Made by a program: the position numbers and the translations under genes. Under the pieces are notes generated by a model. It was not told the DNA's origin and did not search any database. It saw only the letters and a program-made list of their open reading frames with translations. From assembly GCF_004341685.1 (NCBI RefSeq), contig NZ_SMAA01000002.1, forward strand, positions 162,248 through 226,247: DNA of 64,000 bases, written 5' to 3'. Shown piece after piece: positions 8,144-16,309 of the stretch; within the stretch, counting starts at the first letter, position 1, and the number at the start of each line of letters is the position of its first letter. The DNA comes from Pectinatus cerevisiiphilus (GTDB lineage: Bacteria; Bacillota; Negativicutes; Selenomonadales; Selenomonadaceae).

Positions 8144-9031
8144 ATGGGAATTATGGATCAGTTTTTACAGCAGCTGATCAACGGAATATCGTTGGGAAGT
8201 ATATATGCGCTGATTGCTTTAGGCTATACCATGGTATATGGTATTATTAAATTAATAAATTTTGCGCATGGCGATATTTATATGGTTGGCGCGTATATTG
8301 GCTTTTTTTGTATCACTGTGATGAATTGGCCGGTGCTGCCAGCTTTGTTGGTATCAATGCTGCTGACAGGGATATTGGGTATGCTTATAGAACGGTTTGC
8401 GTACAGACCTTTGCGGTCGGCACCACGCATATCTGTCCTGATAACAGCGATAGGTGTTTCTTTTTTCCTCGAATATACAATGATGTATTTTGTTACACCA
8501 CAGCCGAGAACTTTTCCCAGTATTTTAGATGATGCGGCATATCATATAGGGCCGTTTGTAATCAATAACCAACAAATTATGATTTTTGCTATTACTATAA
8601 TACTCATGGCTATCTTGACTTATATAGTGCAGTATACAAAGGTTGGTAAAGCAATGCGTGCCGTTTCTTTTGATAATGAAACAGCGCAACTGATGGGGAT
8701 TAACTCCAACCGCATAATTTCTGTTACCTTTGGCATAGGTTCGGCATTGGCGGCCGCAGCCGGTGTGCTGGTTGGGATTTACTATAATTCAATTGATCCG
8801 CTTATGGGGATAATGCCAGGGCTAAAAGCTTTCGTAGCAGCGGTGCTTGGCGGTATAGGTATTTTGCCGGGAGCAGCAGCCGGTGGTATTATTTTGGGGA
8901 TTATAGAAGCGTTGGTCAGCGGTTTTATTTCTTCTACTTTTCGTGACGCAGCAGCTTTTGCCATATTGATATTGGTTTTATTATTTAAACCAACAGGTCT
9001 TTTGGGCAAAAATACGAACGAGAAAGTGTAG
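8144..9031 (+). CDS. livH: Branched-chain amino-acid ABC transporter permease LivH (295 aa)
   Basis: This is one of the two membrane subunits of the LIV transporter. It begins MDQFLQQLINGISLGSIYAL and continues ALGYTMVYGIIKLINFAHGD, the most conserved block of the LivH family, with about eight hydrophobic helices. A second conserved block, GLKAFVAAVLGGIG, lies near residue 225 and matches the transmission-loop area that contacts the ATPases. Length is normal for LivH. It is the first gene of the livHMGF run and ends nine bases before livM. Confidence 0.97.
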   Translation: MGIMDQFLQQLINGISLGSIYALIALGYTMVYGIIKLINFAHGDIYMVGAYIGFFCITVMNWPVLPALLVSMLLTGILGMLIERFAYRPLRSAPRISVLITAIGVSFFLEYTMMYFVTPQPRTFPSILDDAAYHIGPFVINNQQIMIFAITIILMAILTYIVQYTKVGKAMRAVSFDNETAQLMGINSNRIISVTFGIGSALAAAAGVLVGIYYNSIDPLMGIMPGLKAFVAAVLGGIGILPGAAAGGIILGIIEALVSGFISSTFRDAAAFAILILVLLFKPTGLLGKNTNEKV

Positions 9032-9040
9032 GTGTGATAA

Positions 9041-9982
9041 ATGAATTCATTGCGTAAAAGAGATCTAAAAGCAATTGTTATCAGCCTAATTGTTTTTGCG
9101 ATAATACAGGGGTTGATTTCTTCCGAATTTCTGGATCCTTTTTGGCAGTTAAATATAATTGTAATATGCATAAATATAATTATGTCAGTGAGCCTTAATC
9201 TCATAAATGGTTACACTGGGCAATTTTCGTTGGGACATGCAGGTTTTATGGCGATAGGCGCATATACGGGTGCTGTTTTGTCGGTAAATTTCCATATGCC
9301 GTTTATTATCGGCTTGATTGTAGCTTTTGCTGTTGCCGCTATTATAGGCTGCCTTATCGGTCTGCCGACAATGCGGCTCAGGGGCGATTACCTTGCTATC
9401 GCGACATTGGGCTTGGGTGAAATAATCCGCATTGTTATAATGAACGTCAACTATGTAGGCGGGGCAGCCGGTTTTATGGGCATACCGAAAACTACAAATT
9501 TTGCATGGGCATTCTTTGTAATGCTTTTTGTAGTATTTTTTATAAAAAATTATGTAAACTCGTCGTATGGCCGTGCTTGTGTAGCAATTCGTGAAAATGA
9601 AATTGCTGCGGAAGCTATGGGCGTGAATACGACAAAGTATAAGGTTCTTGCTTTTACGATAGGTGCGGGCTTTGCCGGCGTGGCAGGCTGTCTTTTCGCA
9701 CATACGTTCTATATCATACACCCTTCGTCGTTTACTTTTTTGGCATCATTCAATTATTTGATAATGATTGTTATGGGCGGGATGGGTTCCATTACTGGTT
9801 CTATAGCCGGTGCCTTTATCCTTACGACGATATCAGCATTGCTCTCTAATTGGCCGGAACTGCGCATGAGCATCTATGCATTGTTGCTTATTGGTCTCAT
9901 GTTTTACCGTCCGCAAGGTTTGTTTGGTAATATAGAACTTACCAGTTTACCCATTTTTAGACATTTTAAGGGGGGTAAATAA
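9041..9982 (+). CDS. livM: Branched-chain amino-acid ABC transporter permease LivM (313 aa)
   Basis: This is the second membrane subunit of the LIV transporter. Family blocks are visible in order: NLINGYTGQFSLGHAGFMAI near residue 52, the PTMRLRGDYLAIATLGLGEI block near 108, and IMVIVMGGMGSITGS-type residues near 245 (seen as LIMIVMGGMGSITG). Helices fill the whole length. It starts nine bases after livH and ends two bases before livG, so translation is likely coupled. Confidence 0.97.
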   Translation: MNSLRKRDLKAIVISLIVFAIIQGLISSEFLDPFWQLNIIVICINIIMSVSLNLINGYTGQFSLGHAGFMAIGAYTGAVLSVNFHMPFIIGLIVAFAVAAIIGCLIGLPTMRLRGDYLAIATLGLGEIIRIVIMNVNYVGGAAGFMGIPKTTNFAWAFFVMLFVVFFIKNYVNSSYGRACVAIRENEIAAEAMGVNTTKYKVLAFTIGAGFAGVAGCLFAHTFYIIHPSSFTFLASFNYLIMIVMGGMGSITGSIAGAFILTTISALLSNWPELRMSIYALLLIGLMFYRPQGLFGNIELTSLPIFRHFKGGK

Positions 9983-9984
9983 GC

Positions 9985-10752
9985 ATGAGCGTATTATTAG
10001 AAGCAAAAAACGTATCGAAATTGTTTGGTGGTTTAAAAGCTGTCAGCAATTTTAATATGACAATAAATAAAGGTGAATTAGTGGGACTTATAGGCCCTAA
10101 CGGCGCAGGTAAGACGACGGCGTTTAACTTGTTCACCGGTGTTTATCAACCGACAACGGGCACTATTTCTTTAGACGGGAAAAGCTTGCTGGGCATGAAA
10201 CCTTCGCAGATAACACAAAGAGGTATTGCGCGTACATTTCAAAACATACGTTTATTTTCTGAACTGAGTGTTCTCGATAACGTTAAAATAGCTTATCATA
10301 CCCATTTGAATTACAATTTGTTGGAAGCAGCATTTCGTGTCGGCCGTTACATGCAGCAAGAACGGCAAGTTGAAGAAACAGGCAAGGAATTGCTGAAAAT
10401 ATTTAAGCTTGATGATAAAGTTAATGAGATTGCAAAGAACCTGCCATATGGTGCGCAAAGACGGTTGGAAATCGCCCGTGCCCTGGCTACAAGACCTAAA
10501 CTTTTGCTTTTGGATGAACCGGCCGCCGGTATGAATCCACAGGAAACCAAGGAACTCATGGAAATGATCCGCTGGATTAAAAAAGAATTTGCCCTTTCTA
10601 TTTTGCTCATAGAACATGATATGAGTCTGGTCATGGGCATCTGCGAACGCATATATGTATTGGAATACGGCTCCATTATAGCCCAAGGAGTACCTGATGA
10701 GATAAAGAAAGATCCGGAAGTTATCCGTGCTTATCTTGGTGAGGAGGCTTAA
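9985..10752 (+). CDS. livG: Branched-chain amino-acid ABC transporter ATPase LivG (255 aa)
   Basis: This is one of the two cytosolic ATPases of the LIV transporter. Walker A is GPNGAGKTT at residues 37-45. The signature region reads LPYGAQRRLEIARALA, the LivG form that departs from LSGGQ. Walker B is LLLDEPAAGMN and the switch His lies in LIEHDMSLV. The C-terminal EVIRAYLGEEA tail is typical of the subfamily. Spacing to livM (2 bases) and livF (2 bases) supports a single transcript. Confidence 0.97.
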   Translation: MSVLLEAKNVSKLFGGLKAVSNFNMTINKGELVGLIGPNGAGKTTAFNLFTGVYQPTTGTISLDGKSLLGMKPSQITQRGIARTFQNIRLFSELSVLDNVKIAYHTHLNYNLLEAAFRVGRYMQQERQVEETGKELLKIFKLDDKVNEIAKNLPYGAQRRLEIARALATRPKLLLLDEPAAGMNPQETKELMEMIRWIKKEFALSILLIEHDMSLVMGICERIYVLEYGSIIAQGVPDEIKKDPEVIRAYLGEEA

Positions 10753-10754
10753 TA

Positions 10755-11468
10755 ATGGCAATAATGTTAAAAATGGATGATGTAAATGTTTTTTATGGAG
10801 CTATCCATGCAATAAAGGGAATAAATCTTGAGGTTGACCAAGGAGAAATAGTTACACTCATTGGTGCCAACGGGGCAGGTAAATCTACTACGCTGCGTAC
10901 GATTTCTGGATTGCTGAAACCGAAGACAGGGACTATCACGTTTGAAGATAAGATTATAAGCGGCCAGCCGGCACATAAAATAGTTGAATTTGGTATATCA
11001 CAAGTTCCGGAAGGGCGCCGTATCTTTGCGAATATGACAGTTATGGAAAATCTTGAACTTGGTGCTTATGTCAGGACGGATAAAAATGGCATAAAAGAGG
11101 ATTTGAAACGAGTTTTTAAACATTTTCCGCGTCTTGCCGAACGTAAAAAACAGGAAGCCGGTACTCTGTCCGGTGGTGAACAGCAAATGCTGGCAATGGG
11201 GCGTGCCCTTATGAGCAGTCCGCGGCTGCTTTTGCTGGATGAACCATCTATGGGGCTGGCACCTTTATTGATAAAAGAAATTTTTGAGATCATAAAGGAT
11301 ATCAATAAAGCAGGAACTACAATCCTTCTTGTAGAACAAAATGCTAATATGGCATTATCAATAGCCAATCGTGCCTATGTTTTAGAAACCGGAAAAATTA
11401 CGCTCAGCGGCAGTGCCAAAGAGCTGTCCAACAGTGAAGATGTGCGCAAGGCATATCTTGGCGGTTGA
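10755..11468 (+). CDS. livF: Branched-chain amino-acid ABC transporter ATPase LivF (237 aa)
   Basis: This is the partner ATPase to LivG. Walker A is GANGAGKST near residue 38, followed by the LivF block GISQVPEGRRIFANMTVMEN. The signature is LSGGEQQMLAMGRALM, Walker B is LLLDEPSMGLAP, and the switch region is LLVEQNANMAL. Length is normal. It ends 34 bases before the CBS-ACT gene. Confidence 0.97.
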   Translation: MAIMLKMDDVNVFYGAIHAIKGINLEVDQGEIVTLIGANGAGKSTTLRTISGLLKPKTGTITFEDKIISGQPAHKIVEFGISQVPEGRRIFANMTVMENLELGAYVRTDKNGIKEDLKRVFKHFPRLAERKKQEAGTLSGGEQQMLAMGRALMSSPRLLLLDEPSMGLAPLLIKEIFEIIKDINKAGTTILLVEQNANMALSIANRAYVLETGKITLSGSAKELSNSEDVRKAYLGG

Positions 11469-11502
11469 GGTCTTAAGCTGTTAATGAAAGGAGTTTGATA
11501 AC

Positions 11503-12153
11503 GTGTTTGTAGCAAATTATATGACTAAAAATCCAGTTACCGTTTCAGCGGATACATCTGTGGATGAAGCCACAGGCCTTATGAAAATGAATCATTTTCG
11601 TCGTTTGCCCGTAATGAAAGACGGAAAGGTAATAGGGATTATAAGCGATCGCGACATCTCGCGAATAGCCCCTTCACCAGCGACTACCTTATCTAAATAT
11701 GAAATAAATTCGCTGTTGGCAAAAATGCCTGTTACTGATGTAATGTCTGCACCGATAGTTTCCGTTTCCGATGAAGCGACGGTGGAAGAAGCTGCTTTAT
11801 TAATGTGCAACAATAAAATTGGTGGTATGCCTGTCGTGAGCAGTGTAGGTGTACTCGTCGGTATCATAACGGAAACAGATATCTTTCGTGTGTTTGTTAA
11901 AGTTATGGGACTGGCCAGCGGCAAAATGCGTGTTACTCTGGATTTTAAGGATAAGATTGGTGCTACTAAAGAAATAGCAGACGTATTTGCCAAACATGAC
12001 CTCAATATTGACAGTTTCGTTTCTTTTAATACGCCTAACGGTGATTCGGAAGCGATTATTCGCGGTAATTTCCCAGGAATAGAAAAAATAAAAGTCGACC
12101 TTGAGCATTTGGGTTATAAAGTTTCGCATATAACCAAGATTGGTACGTTGTGA
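11503..12153 (+). CDS. CBS-CBS-ACT domain protein, AcuB-like (216 aa)
   Basis: This is a cytosolic ligand-sensing protein. Two CBS domains cover about residues 3-60 and 78-130, with repeated MTKNPVTVSADTSVDEA and VMSAPIVSVSDEATVEEA starts. An ACT-like domain covers about 138-213. CBS pairs usually bind adenosyl nucleotides and ACT domains usually bind amino acids. The GTG at 11503 is chosen because it follows GAAAGGAG. The gene directly follows livF and shares its terminator, so it is probably in the liv operon and may report amino-acid or energy state to something not visible here. It resembles AcuB, but no acuA or acuC is nearby. Confidence 0.85.
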   Translation: MFVANYMTKNPVTVSADTSVDEATGLMKMNHFRRLPVMKDGKVIGIISDRDISRIAPSPATTLSKYEINSLLAKMPVTDVMSAPIVSVSDEATVEEAALLMCNNKIGGMPVVSSVGVLVGIITETDIFRVFVKVMGLASGKMRVTLDFKDKIGATKEIADVFAKHDLNIDSFVSFNTPNGDSEAIIRGNFPGIEKIKVDLEHLGYKVSHITKIGTL

Positions 12154-12201
12154 TTGGTATAACTTTACTTTTTGGGTAGTGTATGTTATTATAAGCCTGT
12201 G

Positions 12202-12235
12202 AATTAATCTGCGGTTTTCCGCAGATTAATTTTTT
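12202..12235 (+). terminator. Intrinsic terminator of the liv operon
   Basis: A perfect 13-base stem, AATTAATCTGCGG at 12202-12214 with CCGCAGATTAATT at 12219-12231, has a TTTT loop and is followed by T residues. Confidence 0.92.
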
Positions 12236-12304
12236 ATGTAAGGGAAATACAAATTGTTATGAAAAGCATTGATTAAATTAAGAGACACAGCAAAAATAAG
12301 TTTT

Positions 12305-12369
12305 TGCCATCTGGTGGCAAATGGGAAAAAGCTGATTGGCTGGTACTTTTGTGCAATCGGCTTTTCTTT
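12305..12369 (+). other. Two hairpins in the leader of the cation-efflux gene
   Basis: A short hairpin (TGCCA at 12305-12309 with TGGCA at 12315-12319) is followed by a 12-base-pair stem (AAAAGCTGATTG at 12327-12338 with CAATCGGCTTTT at 12354-12365, one G-T pair) and CTTTT. The second ends about 20 bases before the ATG, where an attenuator would sit. No known metal riboswitch consensus was recognised. Confidence 0.4.
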
Positions 12370-12388
12370 TGGATAAGAGGGTAATAAC

Positions 12389-13357
12389 ATGAATACTGTT
12401 GGATATGATGTATTAAAACGTCGTACAGCATATTTGTCGGTAATATCAAATACGGTACTGGTTATATTAAAACTTTGTGTTGGGTTATATGTAGGGGCGA
12501 TGAGCTTGATATCAGAAGCCATGCATTCGGGTGTTGACCTGATAGCGGCTTTGATTGCATTTTGGGCAGTTCGCAAAGCAATGATACCGCCTGACCAAAA
12601 ATATGACTACGGTTATGGAAAATATGAAAATTTATCTTCAGCTATAGAAGCTGTCTTGATAGTTATTGCAGCTATAATGATTGTGTATGAAACCTGCGAT
12701 AAGTTTCGTGCCAATCCGCAGATACAGGATCTTGAATACGGCATTGCTATCATGTTTATCGCCATAGTTATCAATTTATTGGTTTCGCGCAGATTGATTT
12801 ATGTTGCCAGAAAAACTGATTCCCAGGCACTTGAAGCTGACGGACTGCATCTGCGGTCTGATGTTTGGACTTCTGTGGGTGTATTGATCGGCCTTTGCGG
12901 CATACACATTTTGGGCTGGTATTGGCTTGACCCTATAGTGGCGATAGCAGTGGCAGTGATAATTTTTCGCGCTGGCTATAAAATGATAGTGAAAAGCACT
13001 AAGGATTTGACAGATGCGAGCTTGTCCGCCGAATATGAAAAAAGAATAGCAAATATATTTATGAAACATGATGAAGTTTTGGGGTATCATAATCTGCGTA
13101 CACGTTCAGCCGGAGCCTATAAAATGATAGATGCCCATATTAACTTCGATTGTGGCATGAGTTTGGGTGCGGTGCATAAAGTCTGTGATGCTATTGAATT
13201 GGAAATAAAAAAGACACTGGGAGCTACTGTGGATGTAGTAATACATCCTGAACCGGTTGAAAGAGTATCAAAAACTACATGCAAAATAAACTTTAACAAT
13301 AATGCTGAAAATAATGAGGATGGGAAGAATGAACAAAATAGATTACAAAAAAGGTGA
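12389..13357 (+). CDS. Cation diffusion facilitator efflux transporter (322 aa)
   Basis: This is a six-helix CDF-family metal/proton antiporter of the inner membrane. The transport-site residues are in place: His46-x3-Asp50 in MHSGVD of helix 2 and His154-x3-Asp158 in GLHLRSD of helix 5. That HD-HD arrangement is common in zinc transporters. A cytoplasmic C-terminal domain covers about residues 210-295 and ends DVVIHPEPVE. The last 20 residues are Asn-rich and unlike the family, and they overlap the start of the DUF951 gene. The ATG at 12389 follows AAGAGGG. The metal is not determinable from sequence; Zn, Fe or Mn are all possible. Confidence 0.92.
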   Translation: MNTVGYDVLKRRTAYLSVISNTVLVILKLCVGLYVGAMSLISEAMHSGVDLIAALIAFWAVRKAMIPPDQKYDYGYGKYENLSSAIEAVLIVIAAIMIVYETCDKFRANPQIQDLEYGIAIMFIAIVINLLVSRRLIYVARKTDSQALEADGLHLRSDVWTSVGVLIGLCGIHILGWYWLDPIVAIAVAVIIFRAGYKMIVKSTKDLTDASLSAEYEKRIANIFMKHDEVLGYHNLRTRSAGAYKMIDAHINFDCGMSLGAVHKVCDAIELEIKKTLGATVDVVIHPEPVERVSKTTCKINFNNNAENNEDGKNEQNRLQKR

Positions 13358-13526
13358 TATTGTCAGAATGAAAAAAAAGCATCCATGTGGCAGCGATACA
13401 TGGGAGATCCTGCGTGTCGGTATGGACTTTGGCATAAAGTGCTGTGGCTGCGGACATTATGTCATGATGCCGCGTCCTAAGTTTGAAAAAATGGCGAAAG
13501 CTATTGTGACACCAGCCGAAGAATGA
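13329..13526 (+). CDS. DUF951 small Cys-rich protein (65 aa)
   Basis: This is a conserved small Firmicute protein of unknown role. It matches the family pattern DIVRMKKKHPCGSDTWEILR followed by IKCCGCGHYVMMPRPKFEK. Cys20, Cys38, Cys39 and Cys41 suggest a small metal-binding knuckle. The start is placed at ATG 13329, because earlier starts lie within the efflux gene and add residues unlike the family. A GAGG sits about 10 bases upstream. The 5' end overlaps the efflux gene by 29 bases, so the two are probably translationally coupled. Confidence 0.88.
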   Translation: MNKIDYKKGDIVRMKKKHPCGSDTWEILRVGMDFGIKCCGCGHYVMMPRPKFEKMAKAIVTPAEE

Positions 13527-13538
13527 TTTCAAGGTCAG

Positions 13539-13567
13539 TTGAAAAGTAACTCAATATGTGTTATAAT
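13539..13567 (+). promoter_or_regulatory. Promoter of tRNA-Ser
   Basis: TTGAAA at 13539-13544 and TATAAT at 13562-13567 have a 17-base spacer. Confidence 0.8.
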
Positions 13568-13586
13568 GCTATTGCTTTTTGACGAT

Positions 13587-13674
13587 GGAGAGGTGTCCGA
13601 GTGGTCGAAGGTGATTGACTCGAAATCAATTGTACCGTAAGGTACCGTGGGTTCGAATCCCACCCTCTCTGCCA
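13587..13674 (+). tRNA. tRNA-Ser (CGA anticodon)
   Basis: This is a class II tRNA with a long variable arm (GTACCGTAAGGTAC region). The acceptor GGAGAGG pairs with CCTCTCT, the discriminator is G, and CCA is encoded. The anticodon stem ATTGA/TCAAT encloses CTCGAAA, giving anticodon CGA. Confidence 0.95.
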
Positions 13675-13684
13675 GTGTAAATTC

Positions 13685-13716
13685 AAGGCTTTGCGAAAAT
13701 TCGCAAGGCCTTTTTG
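13685..13716 (+). terminator. Intrinsic terminator after tRNA-Ser
   Basis: AAGGCTTTGCGA at 13685-13696 pairs with TCGCAAGGCCTT at 13701-13712 with one G-T pair, followed by T residues. Confidence 0.88.
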
Positions 13717-13757
13717 TGGTTCATTGTCAATGGTTGGGGTTATGAAAAATTCAAGAT

Positions 13758-13799
13758 AGTACAAGAGCAGTAGGAAAATTATCCTGCTGCTTTTGTACT
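13758..13799. repeat. Long inverted repeat (18-bp arms)
   Basis: The arms are 13758-13775 and 13782-13799 and begin AGTACAAG and end TTGTACT. They are complementary apart from G-T or single mismatches, with a six-base loop. It lies in the gene-free stretch between tRNA-Ser and the PTS operon and has no strong T tract, so its role is unclear. Confidence 0.6.
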
Positions 13800-13862
13800 A
13801 TTAGCAATAAACACAATCTATTACGGAATCTCTTAAAGTTCCTGACACCGAACCAAAAAAAT

Positions 13863-13899
13863 GGAGCTGTTTACATGTTTTATGGTGTATAACAGCTCC
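13863..13899. repeat. Inverted repeat (9-bp arms)
   Basis: GGAGCTGTT at 13863-13871 and AACAGCTCC at 13891-13899 are perfect arms around a 19-base loop. It lies about 110 bases beyond the PTS IIC stop codon on that gene's 3' side. No T tract follows on either strand. The rest of 13717-14005 shows no gene. Confidence 0.5.
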
Positions 13900-14005
13900 G
13901 GGTGCAATTATTATTGTTGGTATTTTTCCTAAATATAGAGGAGGCATACCAATGATTTTTTTGTTTTTGTTAATGAGGTAAATGTCCTACTGTACAATTA
14001 AAATA

Positions 14006-15361
14006 TCACTGTTCAGTAGACGGTTTTTTTATTAAACGGCTGCTCAGTATAACTAATACCAAGAATGCGAGAATACTAATGGTTAAGGCAGTCTGTCCTA
14101 AGTCACCCAGATTACCAAGGATAATCCCAGGAATTAGATAATCTGTATCAGCAAAGGTGGAACTTGCCAGACTCATATTGCCTAGGACTGGTAATATAAA
14201 TAATGGCAACCAGCTGATTAGGAGACTGTTAATAATTGTACCAATGATAGCACCACGCCGTCCGCCTTTGGCATTACCATAAATGGCTGCTGCGGCGCCA
14301 CAGAAAAAGTGGCCGACGACACCAGGGATAATGACAACTGTGTGCATTGCTACCATGGCAAACATTGAGAGTGCACCGACAAAAAAGCTGACTAAGAAAC
14401 CAAGCAAAACCGCATTAGGTGCATAAGGAAAGATTATAGGCACATCAAGTGCTGGTTTTGAATTGGGGACGAGCTTCATAGCAATTCCCTGAAAGGCAGG
14501 AATAATTTCAGCTAAGATCATGCGAACACCTTGGAGAACTACAGCAAAGCCAGCGGCGAAAGTACCTGCCTGTATGATGGCAAATACCAGATAATTGGAG
14601 CCATGGCTCAGGTTTGTTTCTACGAAGGTTTGGCCGGTTAAAATTGCTAAGATTAAATAGACAATGGCCATGACAATCGTAATAGATACAGTAGAATCAC
14701 GCAGGAAGGAAAGGCTTTTAGGGATATTTATATCTTCCGTACTATGCGCTTTGTTGCCAAAATGTTCACCGAACCAACCAGATAATGCATAGCCGATATT
14801 TCCCGTATGCCCCATAGCTACTGCATCTCCGCCGGTGATGACACGCATATACGGTTGGCATAAAGCCGGTGTAATGGTTAAAAGGGTACCTTCAAATATA
14901 CCGCCGAGCAGTATTGTCTTAATACCAGTCCCCATACCAGTCGATACCAGTATGACGGCAGTGAGGCAAGAAACATACAGCATAGCTTGTCCTGTCAGGA
15001 ATATATATTTAAAACGTGTAAATCTTGACAGCAGGACATTTACTATCATTCCCACAAACATGATTAAAGCTGTTAATGAACCATATTCCACAAGGGCAAT
15101 TGCCACCACGGCTTCGTTACTGGGGACAACCCCTTGGACATTCAAGGCAAATTGGAACATTTTAGCAAAAGGGTCCAGGGAACTAGAGAGAATACCGGCA
15201 CCTCCAGTTAAAATTAAGAACCCGGCAAAGGTTTTTATGCCCCCTTGGATAACTACTGTTCCTTTTTTCTTTTGTAGCAGTAACCCTAGAATTGCCAGCA
15301 GGCCGACGAGTAAGGCGGGCGCTTGGACAATGCTGATGAATAAGTTTAGAATCCCATTCAT
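14006..15361 (-). CDS. PTS transporter IIC component, ascorbate (UlaA/SgaT) type (451 aa)
   Basis: This is the membrane channel of a phosphotransferase system in the ascorbate-galactitol group. It starts MNGILNLFISIVQAPALLVG and has about eleven hydrophobic segments. UlaA-like stretches include GGIKTFAGFLILTGGAGIL, PALCQPYMRVITGGDAVAMG and GHTGNIGYALSG. It is the last gene of a IIA-IIB-IIC run read on this strand, 54 bases after IIB. The family includes ascorbate carriers but also carriers of other sugars. No ascorbate catabolic gene (ulaD, ulaE, ulaG) is nearby, so the substrate is left open. Confidence 0.92.
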   Translation of the reverse strand: MNGILNLFISIVQAPALLVGLLAILGLLLQKKKGTVVIQGGIKTFAGFLILTGGAGILSSSLDPFAKMFQFALNVQGVVPSNEAVVAIALVEYGSLTALIMFVGMIVNVLLSRFTRFKYIFLTGQAMLYVSCLTAVILVSTGMGTGIKTILLGGIFEGTLLTITPALCQPYMRVITGGDAVAMGHTGNIGYALSGWFGEHFGNKAHSTEDINIPKSLSFLRDSTVSITIVMAIVYLILAILTGQTFVETNLSHGSNYLVFAIIQAGTFAAGFAVVLQGVRMILAEIIPAFQGIAMKLVPNSKPALDVPIIFPYAPNAVLLGFLVSFFVGALSMFAMVAMHTVVIIPGVVGHFFCGAAAAIYGNAKGGRRGAIIGTIINSLLISWLPLFILPVLGNMSLASSTFADTDYLIPGIILGNLGDLGQTALTISILAFLVLVILSSRLIKKPSTEQ

Positions 15362-15415
15362 ATTATCACTCCTTAATAATGAAAATAATTGTAGTAGAAT
15401 TTCTTTTACTCACTA

Positions 15416-15712
15416 TCAACTATGTGCAATATTTTCCTTGTCAAGAATTTTGGTTATTGCGGCTTGGATTTCATTTTTGTCAATGAGGCTGTTGAGTAAT
15501 ATTACTCGGTCTTTAGGAAGATTGGCTACGGTTTCACCTAGAGTTTTTTCAATAAAGAAGTAGTCGGCAAGATCTGGTGTTGTACTCCCAACATCGGAAT
15601 GATCTACAGTTATTTCTTCCTTTACATTCATAGCTTTTAAAATGCTCTGAATATTCATCTGAACCATAAAACTACTGCCTAATCCGGACTGACAAATACA
15701 TAAAAATTTCAT
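15416..15712 (-). CDS. PTS IIB component, lactose/ascorbate type (98 aa)
   Basis: This is the phosphocarrier that passes phosphate from IIA to the sugar on IIC. The phospho-Cys is Cys7 in the CQSGLGSSF loop, matching the CxxGxGSS pattern of UlaB-type IIB proteins. The length is normal for a free-standing IIB. It sits 30 bases after IIA and 54 before IIC in the same operon. A second IIB-like domain occurs in the divergent regulator, so these proteins may exchange phosphate. Confidence 0.92.
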   Translation of the reverse strand: MKFLCICQSGLGSSFMVQMNIQSILKAMNVKEEITVDHSDVGSTTPDLADYFFIEKTLGETVANLPKDRVILLNSLIDKNEIQAAITKILDKENIAHS

Positions 15713-15742
15713 GATAAATTCTCCTTTTTATAAATGGTAATA

Positions 15743-16180
15743 TTATTTACCAGAAAAAACATTGGCAAGGGCATCAACACTTTTAGCGGCCAATAGCTGT
15801 TGCAGCTTGCTGTCATCTATTAATATGGCTGTTAATTGTTGCAAGATGTCAACATGGCTGGTAGCATCTGGTGTCGCCAAAAAAAACCACAGTCGGGCGG
15901 GATGCTTGTCATTAATAAGAAAAATTTCTTCTGTTGTTTGCAATAACGCAAGGCATGCTTGTTTAGTGCTGGGGAGTGGTCTGGCATGTGCCAGGACAAT
16001 CTGCGATCCGATATTCATATAGGGTCCCTTTTCCCGACAAACTGTGATGACATTATTGACATAATCATTAGATATGATTTTTTTAGCAAGTAGTGGTTTG
16101 GCTGATAAAGTAATGGCATCTTGCCAAGACATGTCTTTTCCTTTTGTTTGCTGGATATATTCTTTAGTAAGTAACACCAT
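15743..16180 (-). CDS. PTS IIA component, mannitol/fructose fold (145 aa)
   Basis: This is the first sugar-specific phosphocarrier of the system, phosphorylated by HPr. The active His is His65 in IVLAHARP, after the MNIGSQ turn typical of PTS_EIIA type 2 domains. It is the first gene of the operon, with a ribosome site AAGGGGAT upstream of the ATG at 16180. Its sequence parallels the C-terminal domain of the divergent activator (LLAHAKP), which points to paired evolution of carrier and regulator. Confidence 0.92.
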   Translation of the reverse strand: MVLLTKEYIQQTKGKDMSWQDAITLSAKPLLAKKIISNDYVNNVITVCREKGPYMNIGSQIVLAHARPLPSTKQACLALLQTTEEIFLINDKHPARLWFFLATPDATSHVDILQQLTAILIDDSKLQQLLAAKSVDALANVFSGK

Positions 16181-16217
16181 AAGGATCGTATCCCCTTTTT
16201 CTTATTTTATATAACAT

Positions 16218-16246
16218 ATAATAGTGCTTTACATAGATTTAAACAA
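16218..16246 (-). promoter_or_regulatory. Candidate promoter of the PTS operon
   Basis: Reading the minus strand, TTGTTT (16246-16241) and TATTAT (16223-16218) are 17 bases apart. The weak -35 fits an activator-dependent promoter, and it overlaps the divergent regulator promoter. Confidence 0.5.
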
Positions 16247-16256
16247 GTGCAATAAT
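16228..16256 (+). promoter_or_regulatory. Candidate promoter of the PRD activator gene
   Basis: TTTACA at 16228-16233 and AATAAT at 16251-16256 are 17 bases apart, overlapping the opposite-strand PTS promoter. Confidence 0.5.
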
Positions 16257-16309
16257 GACAATATAAATATGCAAATAATGAACCCCATTGACTGAAGGGA
16301 AGATAAAAA

